Source of the DNA: Sordariomycetes sp. S80-01Y
Taxonomy: Eukaryota; Ascomycota; Sordariomycetes
Direction: 5' to 3'
Length of the DNA stretch: 64,000 bases
Assembly (NCBI GenBank): GCA_037042185.1
Contig: JAXQJY010000028.1
Coordinates: forward strand, 2,542,001-2,606,000
Under the pieces are notes generated by a model. That model made no database searches. It saw only the letters and a program-made list of their open reading frames with translations, and had not been told where the DNA came from. Of this stretch, positions 34,170 to 46,304 are shown one piece after another. The position numbers were made by a program, and so were the translations under genes. Numbering within the stretch: the stretch's first letter is position 1; every line of letters starts with the position of its first letter.

Positions 34170-35664
34170 GGCTCTTTACGGTGGTCTAGCTGCAAGTGAC
34201 TCTCAATGTCAATGAATTGAGCAAGTGCTGAACTCGAGGAGGTGAAGCAAATATCCAAAGCTGAGTCGACTGAGCGAGTGAGTCCGTGTGACCTGGATCT
34301 CGGGGTATTGTTGCGCGGGGCGGGCACATGGCGCAGACCATTGGGATGGTACACTAACTGGTTTCAGTGTAGATCCAGCATGTGAATGTTAGCGCTCCAT
34401 TGAGCGAGTCTGACTCCAGGCCTCGAGTTCCCCTCAAATTGCGGGGAGTCGCCGGCACCGAAATTCATCTCCTCAATGCTCACAATTGCGAAGCCGGATA
34501 CTAAGATAATCGCTTCAGCAGCAAAGACAAAGAGTGACTGCTGAGGTTGTCAAATACGAATCTACAACGGCCAGGTTTCGCGCATCACTCACTCCAGATG
34601 CATCTCACCACCCCCCCGAGCTGATCCAGCCGCCCTGGTTGTTTCTGGTTCCTGCCATTCTAAGGGTCTATGGAGCTTAGGATGATATGATGGTTGGTAG
34701 TATGTCCCAATCGACGTGTCGTCCACTGAAAACGATGCTCAGGGAGCTCCAGAACCAGACACAAGCCACATCCACGGGATGTTGAATGAATGACCTCGGC
34801 GGGCGGGAAGTGGGAATCAGGGCGTGTTCGTGTCGTGATCCAGGGTCCCGCTGACGTCAAAAGCTGGACAAACAACGTGGGCGTCTCTCGGGTCTCAGGG
34901 GCTCATGAACGTGGTGAGAGCCGATAGACTTCACGACGCGATCTTGTGCCGAGGATGGTGGTACCAGGCCAAGAATTCGCTCATTGTCATTTCCACTCGT
35001 TTCAAGCTTAATCGTCTGCAAAGCTTGTCCTGCTGTCAAGGGACAGACCCCTGACCACGACCCTCTTTTGATCAGCGCTCTCAGCCGCAGCCATTGACTG
35101 TTTTATCGGCTACTTTCGTTATCGGTCGAATGGTTGACGATCAAATCAAAGCTGGACCGTTGATCCCTGCGGGTTTGATCCATCTGGTGGCTTTTTGGTG
35201 AGATGCTGGGGACGCAGGCCGGATATTCGGCAGCGCTGTGGGAGTCGAATCCCCTGGATCGTGACGAAACCCAGCAATTGAGACGATCATGACTTCAGTA
35301 AGGGGAAGTCGCCGAAGCTGCAGGCAGCTCGCAGCAGCTGCACTCACGAAGTGCTAAGTTTGTGAACACCGGACGACTCTAAATTCTGCAACGATTCCTC
35401 AAGCCGCAAGCGAAGGCATCACAGGAATATCTTGTTCCCTCATCCAGGCTGTTCCGACCTTCGTTCTCTCATTTTCAGCCGCAACCCCTCCAGTAGGTGT
35501 GCAGATGTGTTTGGCGCCTTCGTCTGTGTGGTCTCAGCTGGAAAAGCACATTGGTCGCACAAGCATCACATCACAACGCGACAGCGGTCAACCCCTCCAG
35601 TTCAGAAGTTGGCACGGCTCGCAAAATGTTCATCCTTGACTCTTGATTGAGTCACCATCCAAGA
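34170..35664. other. Divergent intergenic region, no gene seen
   Basis: About 1.5 kb between the SDR and the glycosyltransferase genes. It is frequently interrupted in all frames and no recognisable protein or RNA feature was found. Confidence 0.5.
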
Positions 35665-36958
35665 ATGTATTCCCTAGTGAGGAAACTGGCTATTTGCCTC
35701 GGCGTCATCGCCGCCTTCACCCTTTACGCCAGAACTCAGTTCTACCGAGATCCAGGAAGCGCATTCTTCGACCAGGCGCGAGCCAACGAACAGCGTTACT
35801 CCATCTTCCGAAGGGCTGAGGCGCAGCAGGTCGTTGAGGATCATGGCGCGCAGCACAATGGAAGCAACAGCGGGAAGGCTGGCCATGCGCCCACGTTGGC
35901 GGTGGGTGTGATTTCAGTGAGGAGGGAACACACATCCTACCTTGAGGTAAGTGACCCTGTGGTTCTGGGTCTCCGCAAAGCTAACCTGTTTCCAGACCAC
36001 AGTCGCAAGCCTCCTCCACGGATTGACCGCGGAAGAAAGGGCAGATCTATGGCTCAGCATTTTCATAGCTGAAAGCGCCCCAGAGACTCATCCAGACTGG
36101 GAATCGGACTGGTTGCCAGACGCCGTCGATGAGATTTTCACGTACAGCCTTGACCCGAGTGAAATGGATCATGTCAGACATATGGAAGAGTCCGGCAACT
36201 ACAGCAAGAAGGGCGTATTTGACTATATCCAGGCTCTCCAGCGATGTTACGACACTGGCGCCCCATATATCGGCTTGTTCGAGGACGACATTCTACTAGC
36301 GGACGGCTGGCTCGTTCGGTCGCTACGCGGGCTCGAAGACATATCTCTAAGTGGAAAAGACGAGACATCGTGGCTTTTCCTGCGCATATTCAACCAAGAA
36401 CGCTCGATCGGCTGGGCGAAACGCCACATCTTGGGGAACAATGAGCACTGGATCGCCCTGGGGCTAGCGATGGGCTTTATCCTGCCAATCTCCTTGGCGC
36501 GGTGGAAGTGGAGAAGCGTTCGTCAATACCTGGACTGGGAGTCGATATGCGTCCTGGCGTTCATTTTCAACCCTGCAATGGTCATTCTGTTCTTCCAGTG
36601 TGGCAAGGCCTCGATGCTACCACCTGCGCCAGGCGTGGCTGCCGAAGGGTTCGGATGCTGCTCTCAAGCCATGATATTCCCCCGAGAAAGGGTTCCAGCG
36701 CTCGTGGAATACCTGGGATACATCAGGAGGGGTCAGGTCGACCTGCTGTTGAAGCATCACGCAAAGGACGAAGGGCTTCTGAGGTACAACCTGTACCCGA
36801 CGCAGGCACAGCACATTGGATTCGACTCAGCACGGAAGACGGACAAGAGCGAGGCCGCAGCAATCTGGAGCGTTAGTTTTGAGGACCAGAACCCGGAGGT
36901 GCTCCAAAGGGAGCATCGCGACATGATCTTAGAGTATTATGGCCAAGCTGATAATTGA
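35665..36958 (+). CDS. PGAP4-like Golgi glycosyltransferase (GPI side-chain type), type II membrane protein
   Basis: Exons 35665-35946 and 35996-36958 give 414 aa, starting MYSLVRKLAICLGVIAAFTL. The N-terminal TM anchor makes it a type II membrane protein. The transferase core contains VGVISVRREHTSYLE-TTVAS across the intron, then WLSIFIAESAPETHPDWE. An acidic nucleotide-sugar/metal motif lies in YIGLFEDDILLADGW. Two additional hydrophobic segments sit in the middle (LGLAMGFILPISLA and VLAFIFNPAMVILFF), followed by GCCSQAMIFPRERVPAL. An internal TM hairpin inside the GT-A fold is the hallmark of PGAP4, the Golgi enzyme that adds GalNAc to GPI anchors in animals. Fungal relatives exist but their donor sugar is not established. 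Confidence 0.82.
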
Positions 36959-37009
36959 ATCATTTAGTTCTTCCAGTTTACCTCTGTTATGCAAATCCTG
37001 CATGCCTGC

Positions 37010-39008
37010 TCACCAATACACGATTTCTGACTCGGGTTCCATATCATGCAACCATTCCCTCCAGGTTCTCAGTCGAATGAGCACACTCCGGCCCTTCATG
37101 AAGGATATGCTGGTATTGCATACCCGTGCCAGGGGATGTACGTAATCTTTGTCACCGGGCGATCCCCACGGTCTTGCTGTCACGTTGAGGATCTGCAGGT
37201 TACTGAGCTCAGGCATCTCCAGGTACTCTTTCGTCGCTCTCGTCTCCCGTCGTATGATAGCCTCGCCCATGCTAGCTCCGAGACGCGAATCCCACACACC
37301 TTCCAGCCGGGGCCGGTATAGTTGCTTGATGGCTCTTTGCCGGACTGACATCGGTGAACCGCTTTTTGCCACCACTAGAAGGGGGTTCATGACAGTGGAG
37401 TTCGTGATGGGTCCAGGGATGCTATGTCCGCCGAGATTGCCTCCGAGGTTAAGCACCTCCTCGCTCATATCGACAATGCTCTCGCACAAAGCTGGCAGAG
37501 ACGCAAGTCTCTTCTCTTCGTCCATCTCCTGTGGATCTTTGGCAAGACCGAATCTAGTAGAAGCATGGATGATACAAAGCGAAAGGTACGCTTTCCTAAA
37601 GTTCGCCCTCGGGAGAGTCCATCGGTCCATCTCAGCTTTGAAGATTGTGAGAACTTTGTCGATCTCGAGGAATGTTCGGTGAAACTCTTTTTCGCATGGG
37701 ACGACCGTACAAGGCCGACGGCCGTCTCTGTACATCTTTTTGGTATCTTTTGCATGCTGGTGGGTCTTGATGACCAGAGACATGAACAAGCTCTCAGCAG
37801 CTGTGATGGCTTTGGTCAGATTGTCAGATGTGAGGAAGCGACCGGGCAGTGCGGCAGGGATGGTGTATGACTGCCAGAGACAGTAAGTATCATCATGGCT
37901 CAGAAGCGTTGGTGGCTGGGACGTTGTCTTGGGATCTAGCTTCATCTCAATAAGCTCGAAGGCGATGAGCATCGATCGTATAGATGAAACAGATACCGGC
38001 AAGCTCTTTGAAAGCACTTGTGTGGCCTTGGTCTTGTCGCTTGGCGGGTCGTCGCCGGCAAACTCCCGCAGCATCTTGAAGCCGCTCAGGAAGTGTAAGC
38101 GCGCCTGTTCGTATTGGCAGTCGAGGATGCATATGCAACTGAAGATGGTCGAGACGGTGAGAGCCTAGGTAAGTGTAAGCTTTGATGCACAACGGTGCCA
38201 AGCACGTCCGGACCTACCCGCCACCAGCTTCGAGGGTCCCATGTTTCTGATAGACTACGGATGGACGCGTTGTAGTGCTCCAAAGCAAAGCGATTTGCTT
38301 CCCTTCCTGACTTGTCTTTTACATAAGCGCTGTGAAGCGCGCCAAGAGAGACAGCCGCATCTGTACAGTCATCAGCCAAGGCGGTCCCCCGGGAAATTAT
38401 GACGGAGATCAAACGACGGAGGATCTACGTACGCCACACTGAAGAGTCGCTGTCTGATATGCGCGGCACCTCACTGGGGCTGTCAGCTACAAGGTCAGGG
38501 GGAGCTATGGGGCAATTGGCACGTACTACATCCAGAAGTCTGTGTGCAGTGCTCCAGCCACGCAAGGCGCCGTGACCTCCATGAAGAAGTTGTAGGCGCG
38601 CATCTCCTCAGGCGTCCCACGATGACGGGTGAGCGTCATGTCAGCTCCCAGGAAATCCGGGGCATGCCCACGGCTCTGGGAGGGCCTGGGCGGCGTCGAC
38701 CACGGAGCTTGGGGAAGCGGCGCGACGTAACTCGTTGCGTAGCCGTCGCATGTCCTGCCAGTGGTCGTACACCGTTGGCACGCTGGCTTCGCTTCGTCAC
38801 ACCTTATGCGGCGTATCCTTCAAGTGGAGGAATCGTCGTTTAGCGAGGCCTACTATAGGCCGAACGGGAAGGGGACTTACTTGCACGTCTTACAGCCCGT
38901 CCTAACTTTGTTGTGATACGCCCTTTTTGATTTGATACCGGGACATGCCGCGGGCTCGGCAGTCTTGACAGGCTTGTTGCCGGTAAGGCTGGCTTTGTCG
39001 CGCATCAT
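37010..39008 (-). CDS. Zn2Cys6 transcription factor with fungal-specific regulatory domain
   Basis: Five exons (39008-38881, 38817-38527, 38473-38433, 38360-38218, 38164-37010) give 585 aa. After a basic leader the spliced exons 1-2 read VRTGCKTCKIRRIRCDEAKP, then ACQRCTTTGRTCDGY, a complete Zn2Cys6 cluster interrupted by an intron after the second Cys. FWMYEVPRISDSDSSVWHAA across exons 2-4 and VSLGALHSAYVKDKSG match the fungal-specific TF domain of the Aspergillus-type family. Exon 3 is only 41 nt. Two adjacent ATGs (39008 and 39005) can start. It converges with the PGAP4-like gene, 51 bp away. Its targets are unknown. Splice choices at the exon 2/3 junction rest on restoring the expected 17-residue spacing. 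Confidence 0.82.
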
Positions 39009-39804
39009 GGTCGAGGGCCTCTGTTTTCTTGGCTCTTCGGTGTTTCACGCGCCTTTGACGTGGGGGATATAACTTAGGAGGGAAACGCGGCACAGTGCGC
39101 GCAGGAAGTAGAACAGTTGGGAGAGGGGTGCATCAAGATGGAAATGCACTTCCAGGCCTCATGGCATGCGGCTTGAGTCGTCCCAAATAAGACACTGACG
39201 CTGAGATCTTCTTTGGGTAAGAAGCCATTGAGTGAACGGAGCCTCACCGTCGATCAAGACATTCCAGCGCAGCGCGCGGGTCAGTAAGCCCCAGAGGCCA
39301 CAGGGCTGAGGCTGAGTTAGGTGATCGACTAGACGAGGCGTAGCACTCGCTACGGCGGGGCCGGGACAAGAAGGCCATTGGCCATTGCGTATAGGAATGT
39401 TGGTGATTGGCCGCAGGACCGTCAATGCTCCGACTTTGCGGAGTAGGTTTGGGGGCCGTGGGCAGTTGGGGGCAAATGCCAACGCCTCTGGCTTCACCTT
39501 ATGAAGAGCGGCTTCCTACCGGATCTATCTTCCCTTCTGGGCGATTTCCGTGTATCCGCAAGGCTTCAGGAACACTGCCATTGGAGCCACCGTACCCAAG
39601 CCATGGAGCCTGACGTCTTGCCACGCCGCGACTGCGCATCGAGTGGGCGTCGACCCCAAAGATGACGATGTTGAAGGCTTGAAGCTGGGTCAGGCTGATC
39701 GCAGGCGACGGTGAGGCCGGTCTATAAAGAGTGCTGATCAGTTGAGGATCTGGTCTCCCAAAGTGTAAGATACAGATCAGACGCATACATTGTCGATATT
39801 CATC
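39009..39804. promoter_or_regulatory. Divergent promoter region with TATA box for TAP hydrolase
   Basis: No gene was found in this 800 bp. TATAAAGA at 39723-39730 lies about 80 bp upstream of the ATG at 39805 and is a plausible TATA box. Confidence 0.5.
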
Positions 39805-41565
39805 ATGAGGTTCTCACACCTTCTTCCGCTGGCGCCTTTATGTCTCGCCCAACCCACTCGCAACGGCAACCAGCTTCAGGGCAGGTCTAACGGAGTCCAA
39901 TGGGGCCGGTGTTATGATCCGCAGCTCGCCAACTCAACTTTGCAGTGCGGCAATCTGAACGTTCCCCTCGACTATACCGAGCCGAACTGCACCGACATCC
40001 GTCTTGATATTATCAAGGCACCAGCCACCAAGAAGCCGAGCAAAGGGAGCATCTTCTTCAACTTTGGCGGCCCCGGTGCGTCCGGCGCTGCAGATTTACT
40101 GGCATCCTACTCTATGATACAGGCGTAGGTCCAGCTTTCCCTTGGGTCGGGAGAACGCGCAGAGCTGACAAAGGACAAGTGCAACTGGACCGGAGTATGA
40201 CATTGTTAATGTGGTACCCCGTGGAACAAACGACACTCTCGCGTTCTCTTGCTACAGTGATGAGGCTTCGCGTACGTTAGACACTGAAATTATCGCCGGC
40301 GACGCTTGGGACGGCGCCGTGGGCACAGTGTGGGCTAAGGCGACTCTCTTTGCCACGAACTGTGGCGCCGTCATGAACGAAACAGGGCGTTACATCGGCA
40401 CGGCCTTTACGGCACGCGACATTATGCAGGTTGTCGAAGCCACTGAGCCCGACGGCATGTTGAGATACTGGGGCATCTCATATGGAACGCTACTCGGGTC
40501 AACCCTCGCTGCTCTGTTCCCGGACAAGTTGGACAGGATGATTCTAGATGGCGTTGTCAATCCTCATGAGTACTACCAGAATAGGTGAGCGAATACTAAG
40601 CGCCATTCAACGGGTCAAAGGACCGCAAGACTGACAGTTTCCTTAGAGAAGTTCAGCTCTGGGATGACACTGATGGTGCATTCCGAGGCTTCATTGAGGG
40701 CTGTGCTGCCAACCCCAAGCTGTGTCCCATCGCCAAGAACCAAACTGCAGACCAGATTGAGGATCTGATGATCGAATTCTTCGAGACTCTCAAGTCCAAC
40801 CCACTAGCCATTCCCATCCCAGGTGCCCCTGGCGGCGGTACTATCGTGAGCTACAGTGTGGTCAAAGCCAATGTTAACAGAAGGTTGTACTTCCCGAATC
40901 AGTGGCCGGCTCTTGCCGCTCTCCTGTATGCTGTCATGATCGGCGATGTGGAATCCATAATCGAGGCCTTTTCCGGGGGTGAGCCCGCAGCAGCCTCAGC
41001 GGCTACGTTCGTCCCCCAAGATCAGGAGGCTCAATTTGGCATCAAGTGCGGCGATGTGCTCGACTCCGGCAAGAGCGGCAACTTGACGGAACTGATGCCT
41101 CTTTTTGAGCGTCGTCACGCTGAAAGTCGCTTCCTCGGCGCCATCGCGGACGAGTCTCCTGCACGCTGCGCCCAGTGGGCGTTGCCAGCCAAGGAGCGAT
41201 ACGACGGTGACTTCAAGGTGAAGACCAAAACCGGTATGCTGGTAATTGGGAATTCGTTCGATCCTGTCGCGCCGCTCTCATCAGCGAGGAATGTCAGTGA
41301 GACCTTCGAGGGAGCCTCTCTCCTCCACCAAGACGGAGCGTATGGAGTAAGTTTTATCGACCCTCAGAAAGCAGCCGAATCCTAACATGAAGTGAAGCAC
41401 ACGACATTTGCGCAGATCTCCCTTTGCACGGCCAAGGCTATCAGATCATACTTCAGCGACGCCACCCTGCCGAAGCATGGGACCAAGTGCCAGGTCGACA
41501 TACCTTTCTTCACGGAGCAAACTGGGTGGGAATCGGTGATAAAGCAACTCGGTTCCCAAACCTGA
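39805..41565 (+). CDS. Secreted alpha/beta hydrolase, tripeptidyl-aminopeptidase-like (TAP/S33)
   Basis: Four exons (39805-40124, 40180-40584, 40647-41346, 41398-41565) give 530 aa. A signal peptide (MRFSHLLPLAPLCLAQP) comes first. Then come CGNLNVPLDYTEPNC and the oxyanion-loop motif FFNFGGPGASGA. DIVNVVPRGTNDTLAFSCY corresponds to the usual DxRGxGxS/T region. The nucleophile elbow is YWGISYGTLLGSTLA. The TAP C-terminal domain carries VIGNSFDPVAPLSSA with the catalytic Asp and GAYGHTTFAQISLC with the His across the last junction. Members cleave N-terminal peptides or small esters and amides; fungal secreted ones are largely uncharacterised. The catalytic triad looks intact. Confidence 0.9.
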
Positions 41566-41752
41566 ACAGCGGAGGGTGTTCCGTACATTTATAGAATTTT
41601 AGAGCACTGTAATATTAGTATCAAAATCCTGTTCTGCTTCCAAATTCATTTGTTGGACTAAGATCTGACTTCAGAATTACTGATAACCGTACACCATCCT
41701 TGCCTTATCCAGGTAATAATGATATTCCCATGCCCGGCAACCACCGACCAGC

Positions 41753-42064
41753 CTACTTATTCATACTCAATGTTTGCTTGACTTTGTCAAGTGTCGACTG
41801 CTTCTGCTCTCCGCCAACGGCGGAAGACCCGAGGCCGACCTTCTTTCCCATCACCTGCTCGGGAGCATCGTCGCTATATCGCTCGGGGTGGATCTGGTCG
41901 ATCAGCTTCAGTGTCTGCCAAATTACACTCGCCCCGCTCAGAGGAGCGCTTACTCTCTCGTCTTCGTGCTCGACCTGGTCCATGAGGTCGTGGACCTCAG
42001 TAGCGACCTCATCGGTGTAACCTTGGGAGCCGGAGCTCATGGAACGCTCTTTTCTCTGACTCAT
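41753..42064 (-). CDS. Small acidic hydrophilic protein (103 aa), function unknown
   Basis: A single exon. The protein begins MSQRKERSMSSGSQGYTDEV and is rich in Glu, Asp, Ser and Gln. It includes EVHDLMDQVEHEDERV, LKLIDQIHPERYSDDAPEQV and a Lys-rich helical end LDKVKQTLSMNK. It has no signal peptide or TM segment and is predicted to be mostly helical or disordered. On the minus strand a TATAAG element near 42149-42156 lies about 88 bp upstream of the ATG, which supports expression. Codon usage looks coding. I do not recognise the family; it could be a stress-induced hydrophilic protein. Confidence 0.6.
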   Translation of the reverse strand: MSQRKERSMSSGSQGYTDEVATEVHDLMDQVEHEDERVSAPLSGASVIWQTLKLIDQIHPERYSDDAPEQVMGKKVGLGSSAVGGEQKQSTLDKVKQTLSMNK

Positions 42065-43364
42065 GATTTAAGGATGTTGTAGTATGAGATTTTGATGATT
42101 TACAATGTGAGGGAAACTTCTACAGGAAGACTACTATCCTTGGTCTGCTCTTATACTACATTTGATGGGCACTGAGCGGAATTGATTTGAGGCGTCGCAA
42201 GTGATGTCTGCTGAACGTCATGGTCGAGAAGGTTGACGCTCACGACTGAGGGGGAGCAAATCACGGTTGAACAGCCCCGCGCCATCCATAGCTTCCTCCC
42301 ACCCACAGATAAAAGAGGCTCGACGCTATCCGAAGATTGTCAGTCAGTTGACAGAAGACACTTGGCCAAGACCCCGTCTGGCGAGATCCAGAGGGGTAGA
42401 AGGGCAATGACGTCCAGATGCTCAGAGGTTCGCGGCTGCGCTTGTTGGTACGATAAGCTTCCATCGCTGCCTTGATTGCGGAGAAATTATTAAAATCAAA
42501 TACCGAGTGCGTTTTCAAAGGGTTAGGGCTGGCAGTGGCTGACCACCTCACTGCCTCACGCAACCCCTTTTCCGTTCGCCCCCTGACCACACAGGCTGCA
42601 GCCCAAGAAGAATAAATAGCTGGAAGTCTTCTGACCGTAACTGGAACTAAACACTAGCTTTCTCGATGTAGAAGTCGAATACTCGGGTTCGTCTTGACTT
42701 TTGCACTTGACCGTGTCGCTACCTGACTTGTGATGCATCAACATGCCCATCATCTCACAGAGCTTCAGAATTGATCCTCGGTCGCCGAGTATACAGTTTC
42801 GCCATTGATGCAAATTCTTCTCATCATTTTGACAAAGAGAGTCAAGCTACGTCTGGGCTTTGTCGTCTCGTTTCGCAGCTTGCTTGGCCCGACCACCACC
42901 ACTTCCACAATTCATCTCAACTACACTTCATCTCAATTGAAGGAGGGGCCATGTCTGTATCAAACCTATTGTCGCAATCAATACTTCCGTTCTTGGTTGA
43001 TTATGACAATCAACAATGGCTATCAATCACTTAACACCGCCCTCGTTTGCTCCGCCCCTTGGTGGTCAAAGCAACTCACAGCCTTTGTCCTCTCAGTATG
43101 ACAATCTTTACCGTCGCCCCCTCGTCTCTCAGCACAAGGCCAACAAGACAAAGGCCGTTTTGGGAATATTTTCCCCTACTCAATACTTTCGTGCGTCAAT
43201 GCTTTGACTCGTTACAATCAAAAGAACGCTTCCCCATCTGCTGCGCGAACGGCGGATTTTGAAGGTGCCGAAAGATTATCATCTCACTACATCCTCATAT
43301 TTTACCAATAAGAAATTCTAAAAATCCTTCACTCATACTCTGGAATCAAGTCCAAGATCCTATC
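42065..43364. other. Intergenic region, locally AT/CT-rich, no gene supported
   Basis: This 1.3-kb stretch has several overlapping short frames, especially at 42770-43260. It consists mainly of pyrimidine-rich, low-information sequence and no protein family was recognised. It may be the long promoter or 5' UTR of the gene at 43365. Confidence 0.45.
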
Positions 43365-45377
43365 ATGACACCACCACGCCGATACGGCACACGGGGGACT
43401 CCTGGTATACAACATGCTGAATTAACAACGACGGAACCAAGACGGCGATCACCTTCTGCTCAGCCCTCTCAGCATAACAGTTCCTCAAAAGAAAACACCG
43501 CTGCACCGTCCGTGACTCGCCGTATCCCACGGAGGCCGTGCGCGTACTCCGAAGGAGTTTCACGAGATCCACCCCCAGCCAGGTCGGAGCGTTGGGATCA
43601 AGAGCAGCCACTTCCCTCCTTTGCACGGCTCTCAGAAACATCAGTCGGTCGGCCCGCCCGTACACAAGAGCGCGTGGTACCAGCTCAGCCTGGCCAGCCC
43701 GATGGCCAACCATGGTTCACCCGTGTGACGGACTGGTTTTCCAGACTCCCTCAGCCTGATCAGGCACCTCAGACACCTCAGACACCTCAGACACCCCCGG
43801 ATGAGAGAGCCCAAAATGCTTCAACCGGCTCCGATCAACCTCAGCCAGAGGAAAGCCCATCACTACGGCCTCTCTCAGACCAGGATCCCCCGGCCGCAGG
43901 CCCAGCGAACCACAGAGAGCCTGGAGCGCGCACCTGGCGCGACCGTCTCTCTGGCTCTGCGATTGCTTTTGCAGGCCTGGTTCTCTTCATTGCGCTTCTC
44001 ATTTTGTCCCCGGATGGCATTGTCATAGGCAAGCCACCGCAACGAGGCCGGGTTCACGATGAAACGCAGCTCTCCCTCGAACCACTGCCCCAGCCTGACG
44101 ACAAGATCCCTAACATCGTCATTCACGAAAACGCCAAGCGAGAGCCATTGCCGCTCTTCCACGACCTGAGCGCTCTTTACCGCAGCTGGGCTACTTTCAG
44201 CACATGGGTTCCGCTCGATACGGGCGTATTGACCCGACCAAACGACCAGTTTGACTTTGAGCCGATATTTTCCAAATTACTCCAATTAGGCAACATTTAC
44301 GAACTCGATACGGGCAAAATCACAAACAGCAAGCACCCATTTGACAGGCGCGCCATCCCATCTGAAGACCTTCAGGACTTGAGCACGGCGACCAGCATTG
44401 ATCTGCACTTCTTGGAGCACCAGGTTGCCGACTGCATGAAGGCCTTACAGTCCATGTCCAACGAGGAGATTAACCGGGCTAATTGGAAGGACCACGTCGA
44501 GATGCGTCTTCTCAATCTTGTAAGAAAGAGCAAGCTGGAGGCAGCGCTAGATCCACGAGCAGACATTTTGAAGGACGACGAGCTTTGGGAGGATTTCTCG
44601 CAGCTTCCGACACACCACGATACCATCGATCACATCAAGTTCTTACAGCATACAAGTTGGCGCCACCCCCGCTACGGCAGGCTTGAGGACGTAGCCGTAG
44701 ACAGCACGGGCGGTGGTCAGCTGTACCAGACCATGGAGGTGCTGCAGCAAGCCCGGAGCACCATGAGAACACTCAATCAAATCGTAGCACATAGCTCAGG
44801 CGCGTACCTGTACGGTGCCAGCCGGGGAAAGAGGCGAGTGTGGAAGTTCCTCGAGATTTTTGCGGCGCCGTTCGGCGAAGACGCGCCGCTATACCAGGCG
44901 GTCAAGCTGGCTGAAGGTGTCGAGAATATTGCGGACGAGCAAGCGGCGATTGCGCAGACGATTGACCAGATTGATGGCCTCGTTGCCGCACTAAATCGCA
45001 TCATAGCGTGCGAGCAAGCAATTGACCGTCATTTGGACGCGCTCGAGCAAGCATCAAGCAGCGGGGATGGTGTCAACGTATCGGATGGGCAACTTTCGTA
45101 CGCTTGGAGCCGTGAGCATCAAGCATGGGTCACTGAGCGCAAGGCGAGCGCACCCGGTGAGCAGCGTACGTTCAAGGATCACGGGCAGCCCGAGTGCAGG
45201 TCTCTCTTCGACTTTGAGCGTGGTCATCCAGCAACTGAAGTGATCTATCTGACGCCCGATGGCAAGAGTAAGTCCGAACAGGTTCTTCAGTTTGTCCCGG
45301 CCCCGAAGTATCTTCTCGGGAAGTACGACGACGACCTCGCTTACGTCCTCGAGGTCGCCGGCTCGAAGTGGCTGTAG
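43365..45377 (+). CDS. Orphan single-pass membrane protein with proline-rich N-terminus (670 aa)
   Basis: An uninterrupted reading frame of 670 aa in good coding style. Residues 1-190 are basic and Pro/Gln/Ser-rich, probably disordered, and include a QTPQTPQTP run encoded by a 9-bp tandem repeat. One TM helix lies at about 198-220 (AIAFAGLVLFIALLILSPDG). The remaining 450 residues are soluble and mostly helical: FHDLSALYRSWATFSTWVPL, LHFLEHQVADCMKALQSM, GQLYQTMEVLQQARSTMRTL and AAIAQTIDQIDGLVAALNRI. The long helices suggest a coiled-coil bundle. The C-terminus ends YLLGKYDDDLAYVLEVAGSK. I recognise no domain. The layout (disordered cytosolic head, TM, helical ectodomain) suggests a scaffold or sensor-like membrane protein. 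Confidence 0.8.
   Translation: MTPPRRYGTRGTPGIQHAELTTTEPRRRSPSAQPSQHNSSSKENTAAPSVTRRIPRRPCAYSEGVSRDPPPARSERWDQEQPLPSFARLSETSVGRPARTQERVVPAQPGQPDGQPWFTRVTDWFSRLPQPDQAPQTPQTPQTPPDERAQNASTGSDQPQPEESPSLRPLSDQDPPAAGPANHREPGARTWRDRLSGSAIAFAGLVLFIALLILSPDGIVIGKPPQRGRVHDETQLSLEPLPQPDDKIPNIVIHENAKREPLPLFHDLSALYRSWATFSTWVPLDTGVLTRPNDQFDFEPIFSKLLQLGNIYELDTGKITNSKHPFDRRAIPSEDLQDLSTATSIDLHFLEHQVADCMKALQSMSNEEINRANWKDHVEMRLLNLVRKSKLEAALDPRADILKDDELWEDFSQLPTHHDTIDHIKFLQHTSWRHPRYGRLEDVAVDSTGGGQLYQTMEVLQQARSTMRTLNQIVAHSSGAYLYGASRGKRRVWKFLEIFAAPFGEDAPLYQAVKLAEGVENIADEQAAIAQTIDQIDGLVAALNRIIACEQAIDRHLDALEQASSSGDGVNVSDGQLSYAWSREHQAWVTERKASAPGEQRTFKDHGQPECRSLFDFERGHPATEVIYLTPDGKSKSEQVLQFVPAPKYLLGKYDDDLAYVLEVAGSKWL
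43763..43796 (+). repeat. Coding tandem repeat, 9-bp unit
   Basis: The unit CCTCAGACA is repeated about three times in frame and encodes the QTP tripeptide run in the proline-rich head of the 670-aa protein. Such runs vary in length by slippage. Confidence 0.75.
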
Positions 45378-46304
45378 AGGAGGGAATCGCAGGCGTTGGC
45401 AGGAATAGATTTGCGATGGTATAGGAAATCGGCGTTTCGGTATCGTGTGTCCTTTTTCTAATAATTAGCATATACTGTACTTCATGTTTACACTACTCAT
45501 GTATCTTTCTGTTCTTGAACAGCCACACCATTAATTTGGTGGTGTGTCCGGAGAAGTCACATTTCGCTGAGCAGATAGTCCTCGGCAACAGCCCACGGAG
45601 GCAATCGGGTACAGATGAATTTCGTGACTACAAGTGCCGTAAGGAATGACAGCATTAGACCACCGAAATATGGCAACAGAGGTGCGGGAGAACGTGACGC
45701 GCCGCGTTACAGCCAAATAGCGCCGCTCACATCTCACTACCCTGTACATGTATAATTGCAAATCACTTCACCACTCTCTTTCAGAAAATGTGTGTTATTC
45801 GTATCCCATGATGAACATAGAAGTATTTATGGCTTATCAAGATGCCATGGTGTTTTTGGTGTATAGAAAAGTCAATTTGATGATCAGTGACTGCCCCAGC
45901 ATCATGTTTGGCATTAGGAAACACGACTACACACCGTGCACAACTTCCATTGCTCCAATCTCAACTAAGGTTTTCGAGATGTATCTTATCTCTGGCGGTA
46001 TTGTTGGGCTCACATCTCACTTCCTGTCCTCGAGGTTACATGTTCTCAAAATTTACCATGGCCGTTGTCAAAAGCTGTTTATCCACCTATGGAACTACAC
46101 CATGGGCTAGACGGCACTTGTTCGTGTTCCGTATTAGATCGACGCAATAAATTGCTCCGTCGATTGATTACAGAATAGTCTCAGAAGAGTTCCCCCGAAA
46201 GAGGAGATCGCTGACTACTTAAAGCGGCTTCACCAGCCTTGACGTTCACCCTTCTGCTCTAGCTTCACAAGCCCCTATAATCGAACCAAAGTCTGCGGTT
46301 CAGC
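45378..46304. other. Intergenic region, AT-rich in part, no gene seen
   Basis: About 930 bp upstream of the AA9 gene. Short frames at 45750-46150 lie in AT-rich sequence and lack coding character. Confidence 0.5.
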
